In this document: in pieces, positions 34,131 to 43,867 of the stretch
Numbering within the stretch: the stretch's first letter is position 1
How the letters are laid out: each line of letters opens with the position of its first letter
DNA from: Halieaceae bacterium
GTDB lineage: Bacteria; Pseudomonadota; Gammaproteobacteria; Pseudomonadales; Halieaceae
Assembly (NCBI GenBank): GCA_902547755.1
Contig: CACCPA010000001.1
Span: forward strand, 62,001 to 126,000
Length of the DNA: 64,000 nucleotides
Direction: 5' to 3'
The notes under the pieces: generated by a model
What the model saw: the letters and a program-made list of their open reading frames with translations, nothing else
Database searches by the model: none
What the model was told of the DNA's origin: nothing
Translations under genes and position numbers: made by a program

Positions 34131-34882
34131 CCGAGCCACTTGACCGTGATCTGACGCAAGCCAAGGGCCGTGTTCGGCCACTGGCACTGTTACCCAACTT
34201 TATGACGTTGGGTGCGGTTTGCGTAGGTCTGACCTCGGTGCGCTTTGCACTGGATGGTCGAATCGACATGGCGGTGATTGCCCTTGTGGTCGCCATGATT
34301 CTTGATGGTCTTGATGGCCGTCTTGCGCGCGCCCTCAATTCGGCCTCTCGTATTGGGAAGGAATTGGATACGTTGGCAGACTTTTTTAATTTCGGCATCG
34401 CACCCGGCCTCATTCTGCATTTGGCGTTGTTCAGTGACTCGACCCGAGTTGACTTCACCTGGGTGGCGATTATGGTTGTCGCCGCCTGCTGCGCTTACCG
34501 ATTGGCACGGTTTAATGCCAACGCGGACACCGATCCAGCCCAAACGTTTGAGGGCGTGCCGGCGCCAACACTCGCCTTACTAACGCTCATGCCGGTTTAT
34601 CTTTACCTGCTTGAGTTTGGTTTTGTCACACAGTCACCCGGCTTGATATCAGCCTATCTGATTTTTTGCGGTTTTCTCGCCGTATCGCAGGTACCAACGG
34701 TGTCACTCAAATCGTTCAAAATCCCCTCGGCTTACATGTTTATTGTCGTTCCTATGATGATCATGCACATGGCAAGCCTGTTGATTTACCCGTGGGAGAC
34801 GCTCACGGTGATGAGTCTGCTGTATCTTATTTGTATGCCTATTTTTGCGATTCGGCATCGCTCACTGACCGAAGAAGACTGA
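34127..34882 (+). CDS. pssA: CDP-diacylglycerol-serine O-phosphatidyltransferase
   Basis: 251 residues of the multi-pass CDP-alcohol phosphatidyltransferase family. The signature D-G-x2-D/A-R-x8-G-x3-D-x3-D is seen in [12 protein letters not shown] and [10 protein letters not shown]. It makes phosphatidylserine, the substrate of the upstream Psd. Start GTG 34127 overlaps the psd stop. About eight membrane segments. This is the membrane-type (subclass II) enzyme, not the phospholipase-D-like E. coli PssA. Confidence 0.93.
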   Translation: MTEPLDRDLTQAKGRVRPLALLPNFMTLGAVCVGLTSVRFALDGRIDMAVIALVVAMILDGLDGRLARALNSASRIGKELDTLADFFNFGIAPGLILHLALFSDSTRVDFTWVAIMVVAACCAYRLARFNANADTDPAQTFEGVPAPTLALLTLMPVYLYLLEFGFVTQSPGLISAYLIFCGFLAVSQVPTVSLKSFKIPSAYMFIVVPMMIMHMASLLIYPWETLTVMSLLYLICMPIFAIRHRSLTEED

Positions 34883-35098
34883 GCGCGAGCTACTTGAGCT
34901 AGCCCAAAACTTTGCGTTATGCACTAGCAATAGGACTCAGCGTGAAAGAGGTCCTAGGAGGGCGTATTTTAAAGTAGTCACTTTTTTACGTAGGGTCTAA
35001 AATTTCGCGAGCTTCTGGGGGCATACGGTGAATACTTCATCGTTGGCGTCACATTAAAAACAAGAAAACAACGCACAGACAAAAAAGTAGGTAACAAA

Positions 35099-36250
35099 AT
35101 GATTGCACGTCATATTTTTGATTCTGACCACGATGTGTTCCGCGATGCGGTACGAAAGTTCTTAATGGATGAAGCCTACGAGCAGCACGCGGAATGGGAA
35201 AAAGAAGGGCAGATCGATCGCAACTTTTGGTACAAGGCGGGAGGGCAGGGCATGTTGTGTCCGGGTGTTGCCGAGGAGTACGGCGGTGTCGGCGCGGACT
35301 TCCGTTACAACATGGTGATTGCGGAAGAGGTATCCCGTTTGGGTTTAACTGGCATCGGGTTTTCGCTACACAATGATGTCACAACACCCTACTTAACTAA
35401 CGTATCTAATCAGGCGCAAAAAGAAAAATTTCTCCCCCGCTGTGTTTCAGGCGATTGCATTGTCGCTATCGCAATGACCGAACCCGGCACAGGTTCCGAC
35501 TTGCAAGGCATCAAGACGTCGGCTGTTGATAAAGGTGATCACTACCTTCTGAATGGATCAAAGACCTTCATCACCTGTGGTCAACAGGCCGATATCGTGC
35601 TGGTGGTTTGCCGAACCAATCAGGATCCGGCTGCAGGCGCTAAGGCGTTTAGTATTCTCATTGTTGAAGATGGCATGCCGGGTTTTGAGCGCGGTCGCAA
35701 TCTCGATAAGTTGGGTCAAAAAGCGCAGGACACGTCCGAACTATTTTTCAACGACGTCAAAGTGCCGAAAGAGAATTTGCTGGGCGAGGAGGGTATGGGT
35801 TTCATCTACCTCATGCGAGAACTACCTCAAGAGCGTCTGAGTATTGCTGTATCGGCCATGGCGAGCTGCGAGGCGGTAACAGAGCAGACAGTCAACTACG
35901 TGAAGGAGCGCAAAGCCTTCGGTAAGAGCATTGCTGAATTTCAGAATACACAGTTCACGCTAGCGCAGTTGCAAGCTGAGGTGACCTCTATGCGGGTCTT
36001 CATTGACCGATGCGCCGAGTTGCTGCTCGAGAAAGAATTGACGACGGTCGATGCGTCCAAAGCAAAATTGTTGGCCACGGAACTTCAGGGGAAAGTCACT
36101 GACCAGTGTGTTCAGCTACACGGTGGTTACGGTTACATGTGGGAATACCCGGTGACGCGCGCCTACGCGGATTCACGAATTCAACGTATCTACGGTGGCA
36201 CCAGTGAAGTGATGAAGCTCATTATTGGTCGAGACTTACTGTCCGATTAA
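35099..36250 (+). CDS. Acyl-CoA dehydrogenase, LCAD/IVD-like
   Basis: 383-residue FAD flavoenzyme catalysing alpha,beta-dehydrogenation of acyl-CoA. FAD segments are AMTEPGTGSDLQG and FITCGQQADI. The helix ASCEAVTEQTVNYVKERKAFG places a glutamate (E258) where long-chain and isovaleryl-CoA dehydrogenases carry the catalytic base. The later position that is Glu in other members is Gly here (IYGGTSEVM). Electrons pass to ETF. It stands alone, with 216 bases upstream and a terminator downstream. Confidence 0.93.
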   Translation: MIARHIFDSDHDVFRDAVRKFLMDEAYEQHAEWEKEGQIDRNFWYKAGGQGMLCPGVAEEYGGVGADFRYNMVIAEEVSRLGLTGIGFSLHNDVTTPYLTNVSNQAQKEKFLPRCVSGDCIVAIAMTEPGTGSDLQGIKTSAVDKGDHYLLNGSKTFITCGQQADIVLVVCRTNQDPAAGAKAFSILIVEDGMPGFERGRNLDKLGQKAQDTSELFFNDVKVPKENLLGEEGMGFIYLMRELPQERLSIAVSAMASCEAVTEQTVNYVKERKAFGKSIAEFQNTQFTLAQLQAEVTSMRVFIDRCAELLLEKELTTVDASKAKLLATELQGKVTDQCVQLHGGYGYMWEYPVTRAYADSRIQRIYGGTSEVMKLIIGRDLLSD

Positions 36251-36265
36251 CGGATAGATAGCAAA

Positions 36266-36295
36266 CAAAAAGGGCAGCCTAAGCTGCCCTTTTTT
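36266..36295. terminator. Bidirectional intrinsic terminator
   Basis: AGGGCAGC (36271-36278) and GCTGCCCT (36283-36290) with loop CTAA, flanked by five A and five T, between the convergent acyl-CoA dehydrogenase and cyclase genes. It can serve both strands. Confidence 0.9.
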
Positions 36296-36313
36296 GTGGG
36301 TTATTGAAGAGCG

Positions 36314-37267
36314 CTACCACATGGCCACGGGGTTAATGATCATTTGAACTGCCCCTTTCAGACGCGCCTGGCCAAGAACAAACATGAACTCGTGAACGCC
36401 TTCATCGGCTAATCGTCCCGTATTCATTGTCTCGAGGATGTAAATACCGTGCTGTTTCAGGAGAACGACGTGGTCGTAAAAGATTTTGTCACCCGCACGC
36501 GGTGGCACGGCGCCCAAGCCCCAAGTGTCAGCACCCACGGCCATGGGTTTGAGCCCAGCTAGAAAGACTGAGGCTTCGTTGGTAATACCCGGGATACTTC
36601 CCGCCCACAGTGAGGGGTTTTGTTTGAGCGTCGCATCGGTATAGCCAGTGTGCAGTAAGACAACATCGCCTTCACCAACCGTGACTCCCTGAGACTTCAT
36701 GGCAGCTTTGATGTCGTTTGACGTGATGGGTTGTCCGGCTTGAAGCGAATCAACACCCATTTGCTTGGCAATATCGATCATTACACCGCGCCCGACCATG
36801 GGCGGGATGCCGCTAATGTCGAGTTTCGTAAGGCCGGTGATAATGGAAAAATCTTTGCCTTGGTTACAGTTGTAGAACTCGCCGGCCTCACCCATGTGCC
36901 CTAAGCCGTCGAGCTGTGGTCCCGTACCAAGCCACATCTGTAAGACGTCATCGTTTGAGCTGGCTTCCCAGCCCACACCTAAGTCCGCGTTGAACTGCTG
37001 GTTTGGTTGAACAACCTGGAGTTGGGTATAGCGAGGCGGATAGGCTGGCATGCCTGGCTCGATAACGATACCAAGTGGGTGGCTAATGCCTTTTTTGACG
37101 AGTTTTGCAGCCGCCGCTGTGCGTTCAGGGGTCACTCGATTTGCAGCACCGACTTGGTCATCGGCGCCCCAAGGCGACGGAACGCATTCATCCGCGGATA
37201 CGGCGGAAGTAGCGACGATCAATACCAGGGCAAGACTGGTTCTAGCGAGATTGACGATAAAGCTCAT
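36314..37267 (-). CDS. Exported cyclase family protein (KynB-like fold)
   Basis: 317 residues with a signal peptide ending near AVSADE. The rest matches the putative cyclase/metal-dependent hydrolase family: WGADDQVGAANRVTPE near the start, GPQLDGLGHMG as the metal-ligand region (in place of H-x-G-T-H-x-D in KynB), and VLLHTGYT later. Likely a periplasmic hydrolase of lactones or formamides. Residues of the metal site suggest the same subfamily as other gammaproteobacterial cyclases lacking the first His. It is divergent from the CoA-transferase gene. Confidence 0.85.
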   Translation of the reverse strand: MSFIVNLARTSLALVLIVATSAVSADECVPSPWGADDQVGAANRVTPERTAAAAKLVKKGISHPLGIVIEPGMPAYPPRYTQLQVVQPNQQFNADLGVGWEASSNDDVLQMWLGTGPQLDGLGHMGEAGEFYNCNQGKDFSIITGLTKLDISGIPPMVGRGVMIDIAKQMGVDSLQAGQPITSNDIKAAMKSQGVTVGEGDVVLLHTGYTDATLKQNPSLWAGSIPGITNEASVFLAGLKPMAVGADTWGLGAVPPRAGDKIFYDHVVLLKQHGIYILETMNTGRLADEGVHEFMFVLGQARLKGAVQMIINPVAMW

Positions 37268-37556
37268 GATGATTCCTTTTATTGTTGTGAGTCGCTTTGT
37301 TTGTCGACGAGATAGACAATCTGATCACCAAAAATGGTCACTGCCTCGTCACCATCACAACATAACGCGGGTCACCGCGAGGGCCAAGTGGTGATAGTGA
37401 TGCTAGTCCCAACTGATGGTCTGCCTATGAATGGTAATTGGACCTGACTCCGTGAGATGTAGTCGAGTAATTAACGCATCTTTGTACGCTGTTTACGGAT
37501 TGCATCAGGTCACTCTTGGTGCGAGCATCGTTGCCTTCGCAAGTAAGGGGTAGGTA

Positions 37557-38690
37557 ATGAGCAAGGGTGCGCTAGACGGAATTAAAGTGGTCGAAATAGC
37601 AGGGATTGGACCAGGTCCTTGTGCGGGAATGATGTTGGCAGATATGGGGGCAGAGGTAACTGTCATAGATCGCCTAGTGTCGGACCCCGAGACGGCCGCA
37701 GCCTTTGCAAAATACACCATCTTTAACCGCGGCAAAAAGTCAGTTGCATTGAATTTAAAGGACCCTGATGCTGTCGATGCACTTCTTAAGTTAATCGATA
37801 CCGCAGACGTGTTGATTGAGGGGTTTCGGCCCGGTGTCATGGAGCGGCTCGGCCTCGGTCCTGAGGTGTGCTGCGAGCGCAATCCAAAGCTGGTCTATGG
37901 CCGCATGACAGGGTGGGGACAAACCGGCCCGTTATCGCATGCGGCAGGACATGACCCGAACTACATTGCCCTCACTGGCGCGCTTTGGGCCGGGGGTAGT
38001 CATGAGCACCGACCGACAGCGCCGCTGACCCTTATCGGCGATCTGGGGGGTGGCACCATGATGCTGGTATTTGGTGTGTTGAGCGCCATTATCCACGCGC
38101 AAAAAACCGGCGAAGGTCAGGTGGTGGACGCAGCGATTACCGATGGCGCCGCTTATATTTCGACGCTGTTGTGGGGGATGCACAACTCTGGACAAATGAC
38201 CGACGTTCCGGGTTCGGGATGGGCTGACTTTGGTTCTCCTTGGCACGATACCTACCTGTGCTCGGATGGTGAATACGTCACTGTGTGTGCGCTGGAGCCT
38301 CAGTTTTACGCGTTGCTCATTGATGGATTAAACCTCAATGACGACCCGCTCTTTGCCAACCAGTGGGATAAAGAGCAGTGGCAGGTGGGCAAAGAAAAAT
38401 TCCGCAGCATTTTCGCCGCTAAAACTCGTCAAGAGTGGTGTGAAGAGTTTGAAGGAACCGATGTTTGTTTCGCACCGGTGCTTAACTTTTCAGAGGCCCT
38501 CGAACATCCACATAACGTCGCTCGTGAGACCTTTTTTACCCGAGACGGGATTGCCCAACCAAGCCCCGCGCCGAAGCTCAGTGCAACGCCAGGGGCGGCC
38601 GGCACAGTACCGACACCAGGGACGCATACCGCTGAAGTGTTGGAGGCTTTAGATCTCGATTCTGAGACACTTAAGAAGTTGGTTGGTTAA
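37557..38690 (+). CDS. CaiB/BaiF family CoA-transferase (2-methylacyl-CoA racemase-like)
   Basis: 377-residue class III CoA-transferase/racemase. It starts LDGIKVVEIAGIGPGPCAGMMLADMGAEV, and the catalytic Asp/His region reads AAGHDPNYIALTG, both diagnostic. The alpha-methylacyl-CoA racemase branch fits the HDPNYIAL wording best; it would convert (R)- to (S)-2-methylacyl-CoA for beta-oxidation. Gene order with a semialdehyde dehydrogenase 42 bases downstream suggests a shared catabolic operon. Confidence 0.9.
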   Translation: MSKGALDGIKVVEIAGIGPGPCAGMMLADMGAEVTVIDRLVSDPETAAAFAKYTIFNRGKKSVALNLKDPDAVDALLKLIDTADVLIEGFRPGVMERLGLGPEVCCERNPKLVYGRMTGWGQTGPLSHAAGHDPNYIALTGALWAGGSHEHRPTAPLTLIGDLGGGTMMLVFGVLSAIIHAQKTGEGQVVDAAITDGAAYISTLLWGMHNSGQMTDVPGSGWADFGSPWHDTYLCSDGEYVTVCALEPQFYALLIDGLNLNDDPLFANQWDKEQWQVGKEKFRSIFAAKTRQEWCEEFEGTDVCFAPVLNFSEALEHPHNVARETFFTRDGIAQPSPAPKLSATPGAAGTVPTPGTHTAEVLEALDLDSETLKKLVG

Positions 38691-38732
38691 CAAAATAACG
38701 GCGGGATATGCGCGCTGGCGGGGGGGATTCTT

Positions 38733-40193
38733 TTGAAGGAACAACTATCGGATCACGGTCTTTTAAAGACACAGGCCTTCATCAATGGTCATTGGATTGA
38801 TGCCCACGATGGAGCAACTATTGATGTAAGGAATCCAGCGACCGGTGAGGTCCTTGCCAGTGTCGCTAAAGTTGGAGCTACTGAAACTGCGCAGGCTATT
38901 GAGGCTGCCCAGAAGGCAATGGAGAGTTGGCGGAATTTGCCGGCCAAGGCTCGCGCTAACATTCTCCGAGACTGGTTCAATATCATCATGGCCCATCAGG
39001 AAGATCTTGCGAGAATCATGACCCTTGAACAGGGCAAGGTCGTTGCTGAGAGCCGCGGTGAGGTGGCGTACGGCGCATCCTACATTGAGTGGTTTGCCGA
39101 GCAGGCGAAACGCATCGATGGTGACGTGATACCCGGCCCCAGCCCAGACAAGCGTATTGTGTGCATCAAGCAGCCCGTAGGTGTCTGTGCTGCCATTACC
39201 CCTTGGAACTTCCCCAATGCCATGATTACGCGCAAGGCAGCGCCCGCGCTGGCAGCGGGGTGCTCGATTGTGATTAAGCCTGCGAGTGAAACGCCCCTAT
39301 CGGCTCTAGCCTTGACTGAGCTTGCCAAGCGAGCGGGTATTCCCGACGGTGTATTGAACGTCGTTGTAGGTAGCTCTGGCGATATCGGAAGTGAGCTGAC
39401 GTCAAATCCTATCGTGCGGAAACTCTCGTTCACTGGGTCAACCGAAGTGGGGAAATTACTTGAGGCTCAGTGCGTCCCAACCTTGAAGAAAACGTCGATG
39501 GAGTTAGGCGGGAACGCGCCGTTCATTGTCTTTGAGGATGCAGATCTTGATTCGGCGGTCCAGGGCGCGCTCATTTCTAAATACCGGAACAGCGGTCAGA
39601 CCTGTGTCTGTTCCAACCGGATTTTGGTGCAGGCGTCTGTTGCAGACGCATTCGTTGAAAAACTGGTTTCTGCGACGTCGGCGCTGCGTCTCGGTAACGG
39701 TCTTACCGACGGTGTCGACTTGGGCCCGTTAGTCAATAATCGCGCCGTTCATGACGTCGATGCCTTAGTGAGAGCCACTGTGGAGGCCGGTGCTATGGTC
39801 GCCCTTGGCGGGGCACCTAGTGAAATGGGTGGGAATTTCTATCAGCCGACCATTCTCACTCATGTTACGCCCGACATGGCTGTGTTCCGGAATGAGATAT
39901 TTGGTCCCGTAGCGCCCGTAACTGTGTTCCAGACGGAGGAAGAGGCGATTGCTCTGGCGAACGACACGGAGTTCGGGCTGGCGAGTTATTTTTACACGCG
40001 TGACATTGGTCGTGTATGGCGAGTTAGCGAAGCGCTGGACTACGGTATTGTAGGCGTCAACGAGGGCATCATTTCGAACGAAATGGCACCCTTTGGTGGC
40101 GTGAAAGAATCTGGTTCCGGTCGCGAGGGCTCTAAGTACGGAATTGAGGACTACCTCGAGATCAAATACGTGCTGATGGGTGGGCTGGCATAA
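38733..40193 (+). CDS. gabD: NAD(P)-dependent succinate-semialdehyde dehydrogenase
   Basis: 486-residue aldehyde dehydrogenase of the GabD type. Motifs are ITPWNFPNAMITRK, FTGSTEVGKLL, catalytic Glu in MELGGNAPF, and catalytic Cys in SGQTCVCSNR, where the C-x-C doublet is characteristic of GabD (redox-switch cysteine pair). Start TTG 38733 follows GGGGG. It oxidises succinate semialdehyde to succinate. No GABA transaminase is adjacent, though the class III aminotransferase at 2881 could feed it. Confidence 0.9.
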   Translation: MKEQLSDHGLLKTQAFINGHWIDAHDGATIDVRNPATGEVLASVAKVGATETAQAIEAAQKAMESWRNLPAKARANILRDWFNIIMAHQEDLARIMTLEQGKVVAESRGEVAYGASYIEWFAEQAKRIDGDVIPGPSPDKRIVCIKQPVGVCAAITPWNFPNAMITRKAAPALAAGCSIVIKPASETPLSALALTELAKRAGIPDGVLNVVVGSSGDIGSELTSNPIVRKLSFTGSTEVGKLLEAQCVPTLKKTSMELGGNAPFIVFEDADLDSAVQGALISKYRNSGQTCVCSNRILVQASVADAFVEKLVSATSALRLGNGLTDGVDLGPLVNNRAVHDVDALVRATVEAGAMVALGGAPSEMGGNFYQPTILTHVTPDMAVFRNEIFGPVAPVTVFQTEEEAIALANDTEFGLASYFYTRDIGRVWRVSEALDYGIVGVNEGIISNEMAPFGGVKESGSGREGSKYGIEDYLEIKYVLMGGLA

Positions 40194-40202
40194 CAGCCCA
40201 CC
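40179..40202 (+). terminator. Hairpin spanning the gabD stop, possible terminator
   Basis: GGTGGGCTG (40179-40187) and CAGCCCACC (40194-40202) are perfect 9-bp arms with a 6-base loop that contains most of the stop codon region. No T-run follows, so termination is uncertain; it may protect the mRNA end before the convergent GH3 gene. Confidence 0.4.
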
Positions 40203-40225
40203 GATCAATCGACCCTCCCGGTGTT

Positions 40226-43168
40226 TTACTCTGCTTCGAATCGCACGTTATCGATTCGGAAGTGCGTCCCATCATGGTCCCGAGCCCAGATGACAATGCC
40301 CGTGTTCACGTTAGAGATCACCAGCGCTGTTGAGGTGAATGCGGACATGGGGACTTTCACGGTTTGCCAGTCATTTCCAGGTTGCACGGTTAAGTCGATG
40401 TGCGCTGATGTGCAGGGATAGAAGCAATCAAGTTTGACGCGGTAATCATTGGGTCCCTCGATATGCTTCAAGTCCAGAACAAAATGACCGCCCGCGTAAT
40501 CGCTCAGATCGACACCCGTTGACGACTCTGTGAACAGTGCAGCATAGGCAGCTGCGGGTTCATGTCTTATTTCCAGCACGGGTCCGCGTTCCTCATCACT
40601 GAGGTAAGACCAACTGATGCTTGGGCAGGCTTCACCATTGTCATTGATACACAGGTCGTAATTAATTGCGGAGTCAAAAGCTCGCGTACCTAAGTCAAAA
40701 GTTGCGGTGAACCCACCATTCTCAAAGACCCAAAAAGGATCGGCGTTTGGATTGCCTCCTCCCGTTCCACCCCCCGAGCCAGAATCCTCGACAATGCCCG
40801 ACTCAGTATTATTCGGGTCTTCTGTCAGCGTAGGGAGGTCCTGAGTGTCCGCATAACTCAAACCAGAGCCACGATCAAATAGGACAGCGGAAACGGGCGC
40901 TTCTGCATTTGCAGGGTTGATAGCGCCACCCGGCCAGCTGAAGCTAAGACGACCGGTCATATCATGCGCCGCATTTCCCTGAGTATTGGTAAACAGCACA
41001 TCAGAGATGCCGACGGCTTCAGTACCCGGTAGCCAGCTCGCTACGAAAGCATCAGATAGGTTTAGCTCCGGATTTATAAACATGGGTCTACCACTCATCA
41101 ATAGAGTGATAACGGGGATGCCCGAGTCTCTGAGGCCCTGTACTTGGTTCAAGACACCACTCGCACCCCAGTCAAGATTTTGAAGATCGCCGTTCCCCTC
41201 GGCATATGGCTGTTCTGCCAGAACAACGACGACCGCATTGGGTGTACTCGTGAAACTGCCGGTGGCCGAATAGTCTAGAGTGCCTCCCGCCGCTTCAACG
41301 GTATCCGTGAAAGCATCCCGAATGGTTGTTGCGCCTGGAAAATCGGCATTTGTCGTCCCTGTTCCCTGCCAGGTGACAGACCAGCCACCAGCTTGCAGTG
41401 GCACGCTGTCGGCCGCACTACCGACGAGCAAAATGCGTTGGTCTGGACGAAGTGGTAAGACCTGACCGTTATTTTTTAAGAGCACCTGCGAGCGGCGAAC
41501 CGCTCTCCTCGCAACTTCGCGATGAGCAGCGCTACCGACAACCTCGACGGGTTGTCTGGCTGGATCAAAGTTGCGATCGATAAGCCCCAGTTTTTGTTTG
41601 AGCTCAATGATGCGTGTCACGGCCTCGTCGATGCGGGCTTCTGAAACCTGATTTGTCTCAACCTGATTGATTAGGTTGTTTCTGAACGAAAGCCATTGCG
41701 TCGGCACCATCACCATATCAATGCCGGCATTGATCGCCTGAGCGCAGCTGGTATCCGAGCATCCCTGGACCTGCCCGATGCCGTTCCAGTCGGAAATGAC
41801 CATGCCGTCGAAGCCTAATTGTCCGCGAAGAACATCGGTGAGTAAGGACTTAGATCCGTGGACTTTCGCGCCATTGACGCTGTTAAAGGTGGCCATGACC
41901 GTATCCACAGCGGCATCAAATGCGCCTGTGTAGCCCGATCCGTGCTGAGCTAAGAGGTCCGCAGTACTCAGCTCGGTGTTTCCTTGGTCTCTGCCTGCGG
42001 TGGTGCCACCGTCGCCTATAAAGTGCTTTGCTGTGGCCGCGAGGCCTTCGCCTTCGATTCCTTCAACCATGGCTCGGCCATAGGCTTCCACAAGATCGGG
42101 GTCATCTGAATAGCTCTCGTAGGTCCGACCCCATCGGTAGTCTTTTGCTTGTGCAAGCGTTGGCGCAAACGTCCAGTCAATGCCCGTTGCGGCCACTTCT
42201 CGTGCTGTTGCTACTGCAATTTCACCGATCAATTGGGGATCGTTAATGGCCCCCAAGCCGATGTTATGCGGAAAAATCGTGGCGCCGCGGACGTTGTTGT
42301 GGCCATGAACCGCATCAGTTCCCCAGATGATGGGAACACCTAAGCTACTGGATGAAGTTTTAAGCGAGGCTGTTCTTAGCGATCTGGCGTAGGCGAGCCA
42401 CTCTTCGGGTGTGGCTGCGCGATTGCCATTCGGATGACTACCACCGCCATTTAGCACACTCCCAATACCGTACTCAGTGATTTCTTCTGGAGTGATATAG
42501 GCAATCTCTGGCTGAATCATTTGACCCACTTTCTGGGCAAGCGTCATGGCTTCGACAATTTCGGTTGCGCTTGCACTGAACAAATCGAACTGCGCTGCTA
42601 CTACGGTGACTGTACGAGTCACCTGACTCGAGTTTCCTGCCGCGTCCGTGGCCGTATAAGTCAAGGTATAAACACCGGGTTCGGATCCAACGGAGCCGCT
42701 GACAACCACGTCGATAGTGCCGTCGGTATCATCTGTTGCGGTAGCACCCGGATCATTGAATGTCTGCTCGGTCGTAATCTCAACTGAGCCCTCGCCTAGC
42801 AGCGTGATCACAGGTGGCGTGGTATCGACAGCCAGTACCGTGACTTCGCGGGTGATCTGACTCGAATTGCCTGCGGCATCGGTTGCTGTGTAGGTGATGG
42901 TGTAAACCCCGGGTTCAGAACCGACTTCACCGCTCACGACAACATCGACTGAGCCGTCAACGTTGTCTTGCGCGGTCGCTCCTTGCTCTTCGTAGGCCTC
43001 ACCTTCGTTGATTTGTACTGCAGCTTCACCATTGAGTGTTATCACCGGTGCCGTTGTATCGGGTGTCACAACGGTCGGAGGTGGAGAGGAACCGCCGCCA
43101 CCGCCGCCGCAAGCACTTAGAAGCGAGAGGCAGAGGGTGAAGCAGAGTAGCGAGCGTGTTGGAATCAT
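40226..43168 (-). CDS. GH3 beta-glucosidase lipoprotein with Ig-like and ExoP domains
   Basis: 980 residues. The lipobox is LSLLSAC with Cys20, then a Gly/Pro linker. Two tandem DUF5011-type Ig-like domains (about 38-113 and 117-192) share SGSVGSEPGVYT and YTATDAAGNSSQ. The GH3 catalytic part has KHFIGDGG (381-388) and the nucleophile D460 in VISDWNG. The C-terminal region (about 800-980) matches the ExoP galactose-binding-like domain. It removes glucose from beta-1,3-glucan oligosaccharides at the cell envelope. The frame opens at 43285 but ATG 43168 gives the lipoprotein signal. Confidence 0.92.
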   Translation of the reverse strand: MIPTRSLLCFTLCLSLLSACGGGGGGSSPPPTVVTPDTTAPVITLNGEAAVQINEGEAYEEQGATAQDNVDGSVDVVVSGEVGSEPGVYTITYTATDAAGNSSQITREVTVLAVDTTPPVITLLGEGSVEITTEQTFNDPGATATDDTDGTIDVVVSGSVGSEPGVYTLTYTATDAAGNSSQVTRTVTVVAAQFDLFSASATEIVEAMTLAQKVGQMIQPEIAYITPEEITEYGIGSVLNGGGSHPNGNRAATPEEWLAYARSLRTASLKTSSSSLGVPIIWGTDAVHGHNNVRGATIFPHNIGLGAINDPQLIGEIAVATAREVAATGIDWTFAPTLAQAKDYRWGRTYESYSDDPDLVEAYGRAMVEGIEGEGLAATAKHFIGDGGTTAGRDQGNTELSTADLLAQHGSGYTGAFDAAVDTVMATFNSVNGAKVHGSKSLLTDVLRGQLGFDGMVISDWNGIGQVQGCSDTSCAQAINAGIDMVMVPTQWLSFRNNLINQVETNQVSEARIDEAVTRIIELKQKLGLIDRNFDPARQPVEVVGSAAHREVARRAVRRSQVLLKNNGQVLPLRPDQRILLVGSAADSVPLQAGGWSVTWQGTGTTNADFPGATTIRDAFTDTVEAAGGTLDYSATGSFTSTPNAVVVVLAEQPYAEGNGDLQNLDWGASGVLNQVQGLRDSGIPVITLLMSGRPMFINPELNLSDAFVASWLPGTEAVGISDVLFTNTQGNAAHDMTGRLSFSWPGGAINPANAEAPVSAVLFDRGSGLSYADTQDLPTLTEDPNNTESGIVEDSGSGGGTGGGNPNADPFWVFENGGFTATFDLGTRAFDSAINYDLCINDNGEACPSISWSYLSDEERGPVLEIRHEPAAAYAALFTESSTGVDLSDYAGGHFVLDLKHIEGPNDYRVKLDCFYPCTSAHIDLTVQPGNDWQTVKVPMSAFTSTALVISNVNTGIVIWARDHDGTHFRIDNVRFEAE

Positions 43169-43322
43169 AGTTTTAAGCCCTGAGCGGATCGCGCAACGGT
43201 GCCTACAAGCGGTTGGCAACTCAATGCTAATGGGATTAAACGGACCCAAAAAGCGACGCATGTTCGTTGTAGATTGTTGGACCATCAGTCGTTAGCCTGT
43301 GCGGCAGGATAGTGGGGGCTGT

Positions 43323-43742
43323 ATGGAACGCACAGGTCAGTGCCTCTGTGGGCAAATAAAACTAACCACCAATGACGACAATGCTGAATTGGATGTGTGC
43401 CACTGCGAAGACTGTCAGTTGCAGTCGGGCAGTGCCTACGCGCCGTTTCTCGCAGTAGCGCTCGATAATTTGAGCGTTGATGGGGACCCAAAGTGTCATG
43501 CTGATGGCGATACGGTGAGTAGTCGCACGGTACGCCGATACTTCTGCAGTGATTGTGGGTCTCCAGCCTATGTGATTGTGGAACGTGCCCCAACGACCGC
43601 CTATGTATTCTCAGGGTTGCTAGAACAGACATCGGACTTGCGGCCAAAGGTTCATGGGTGGACGATAAACAAACACGCGTGGGTCGAGATTACAGAGGGC
43701 GGACTGCAATACGACATGGATCCGGGGCTTTCACCCCGCTAG
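43323..43742 (+). CDS. GFA family zinc-binding protein (glutathione-dependent formaldehyde-activating-like)
   Basis: 139 residues. Zinc-ligand cysteines are in CLCGQIKL, CHCEDCQLQSG and YFCSDCGSPAY, the pattern of the GFA/CENP-V family. Members bind glutathione or zinc; formaldehyde activation is shown only for some. GTG 43299 is also in frame, but ATG 43323 follows a GGGGG ribosome site. It is divergent from the GH3 gene. Confidence 0.9.
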   Translation: MERTGQCLCGQIKLTTNDDNAELDVCHCEDCQLQSGSAYAPFLAVALDNLSVDGDPKCHADGDTVSSRTVRRYFCSDCGSPAYVIVERAPTTAYVFSGLLEQTSDLRPKVHGWTINKHAWVEITEGGLQYDMDPGLSPR

Positions 43743-43867
43743 CATTAGGAGCTGGTGACGGTATGATGCGGCACGGGGCGGGAGCGCATCGCGACCGTTT
43801 TACCTAACGTGTCAACACTCATGAAGAGGCAATCAACAACACAAGCCAACAATAAGAGGTTAATTCG

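Noticed and set aside
34931-34956. TAGGAC...GTCCTA inverted repeat before the acyl-CoA dehydrogenase
   Set aside because: Arms of only 6 bp with a 14-base spacer; not distinguishable from chance.
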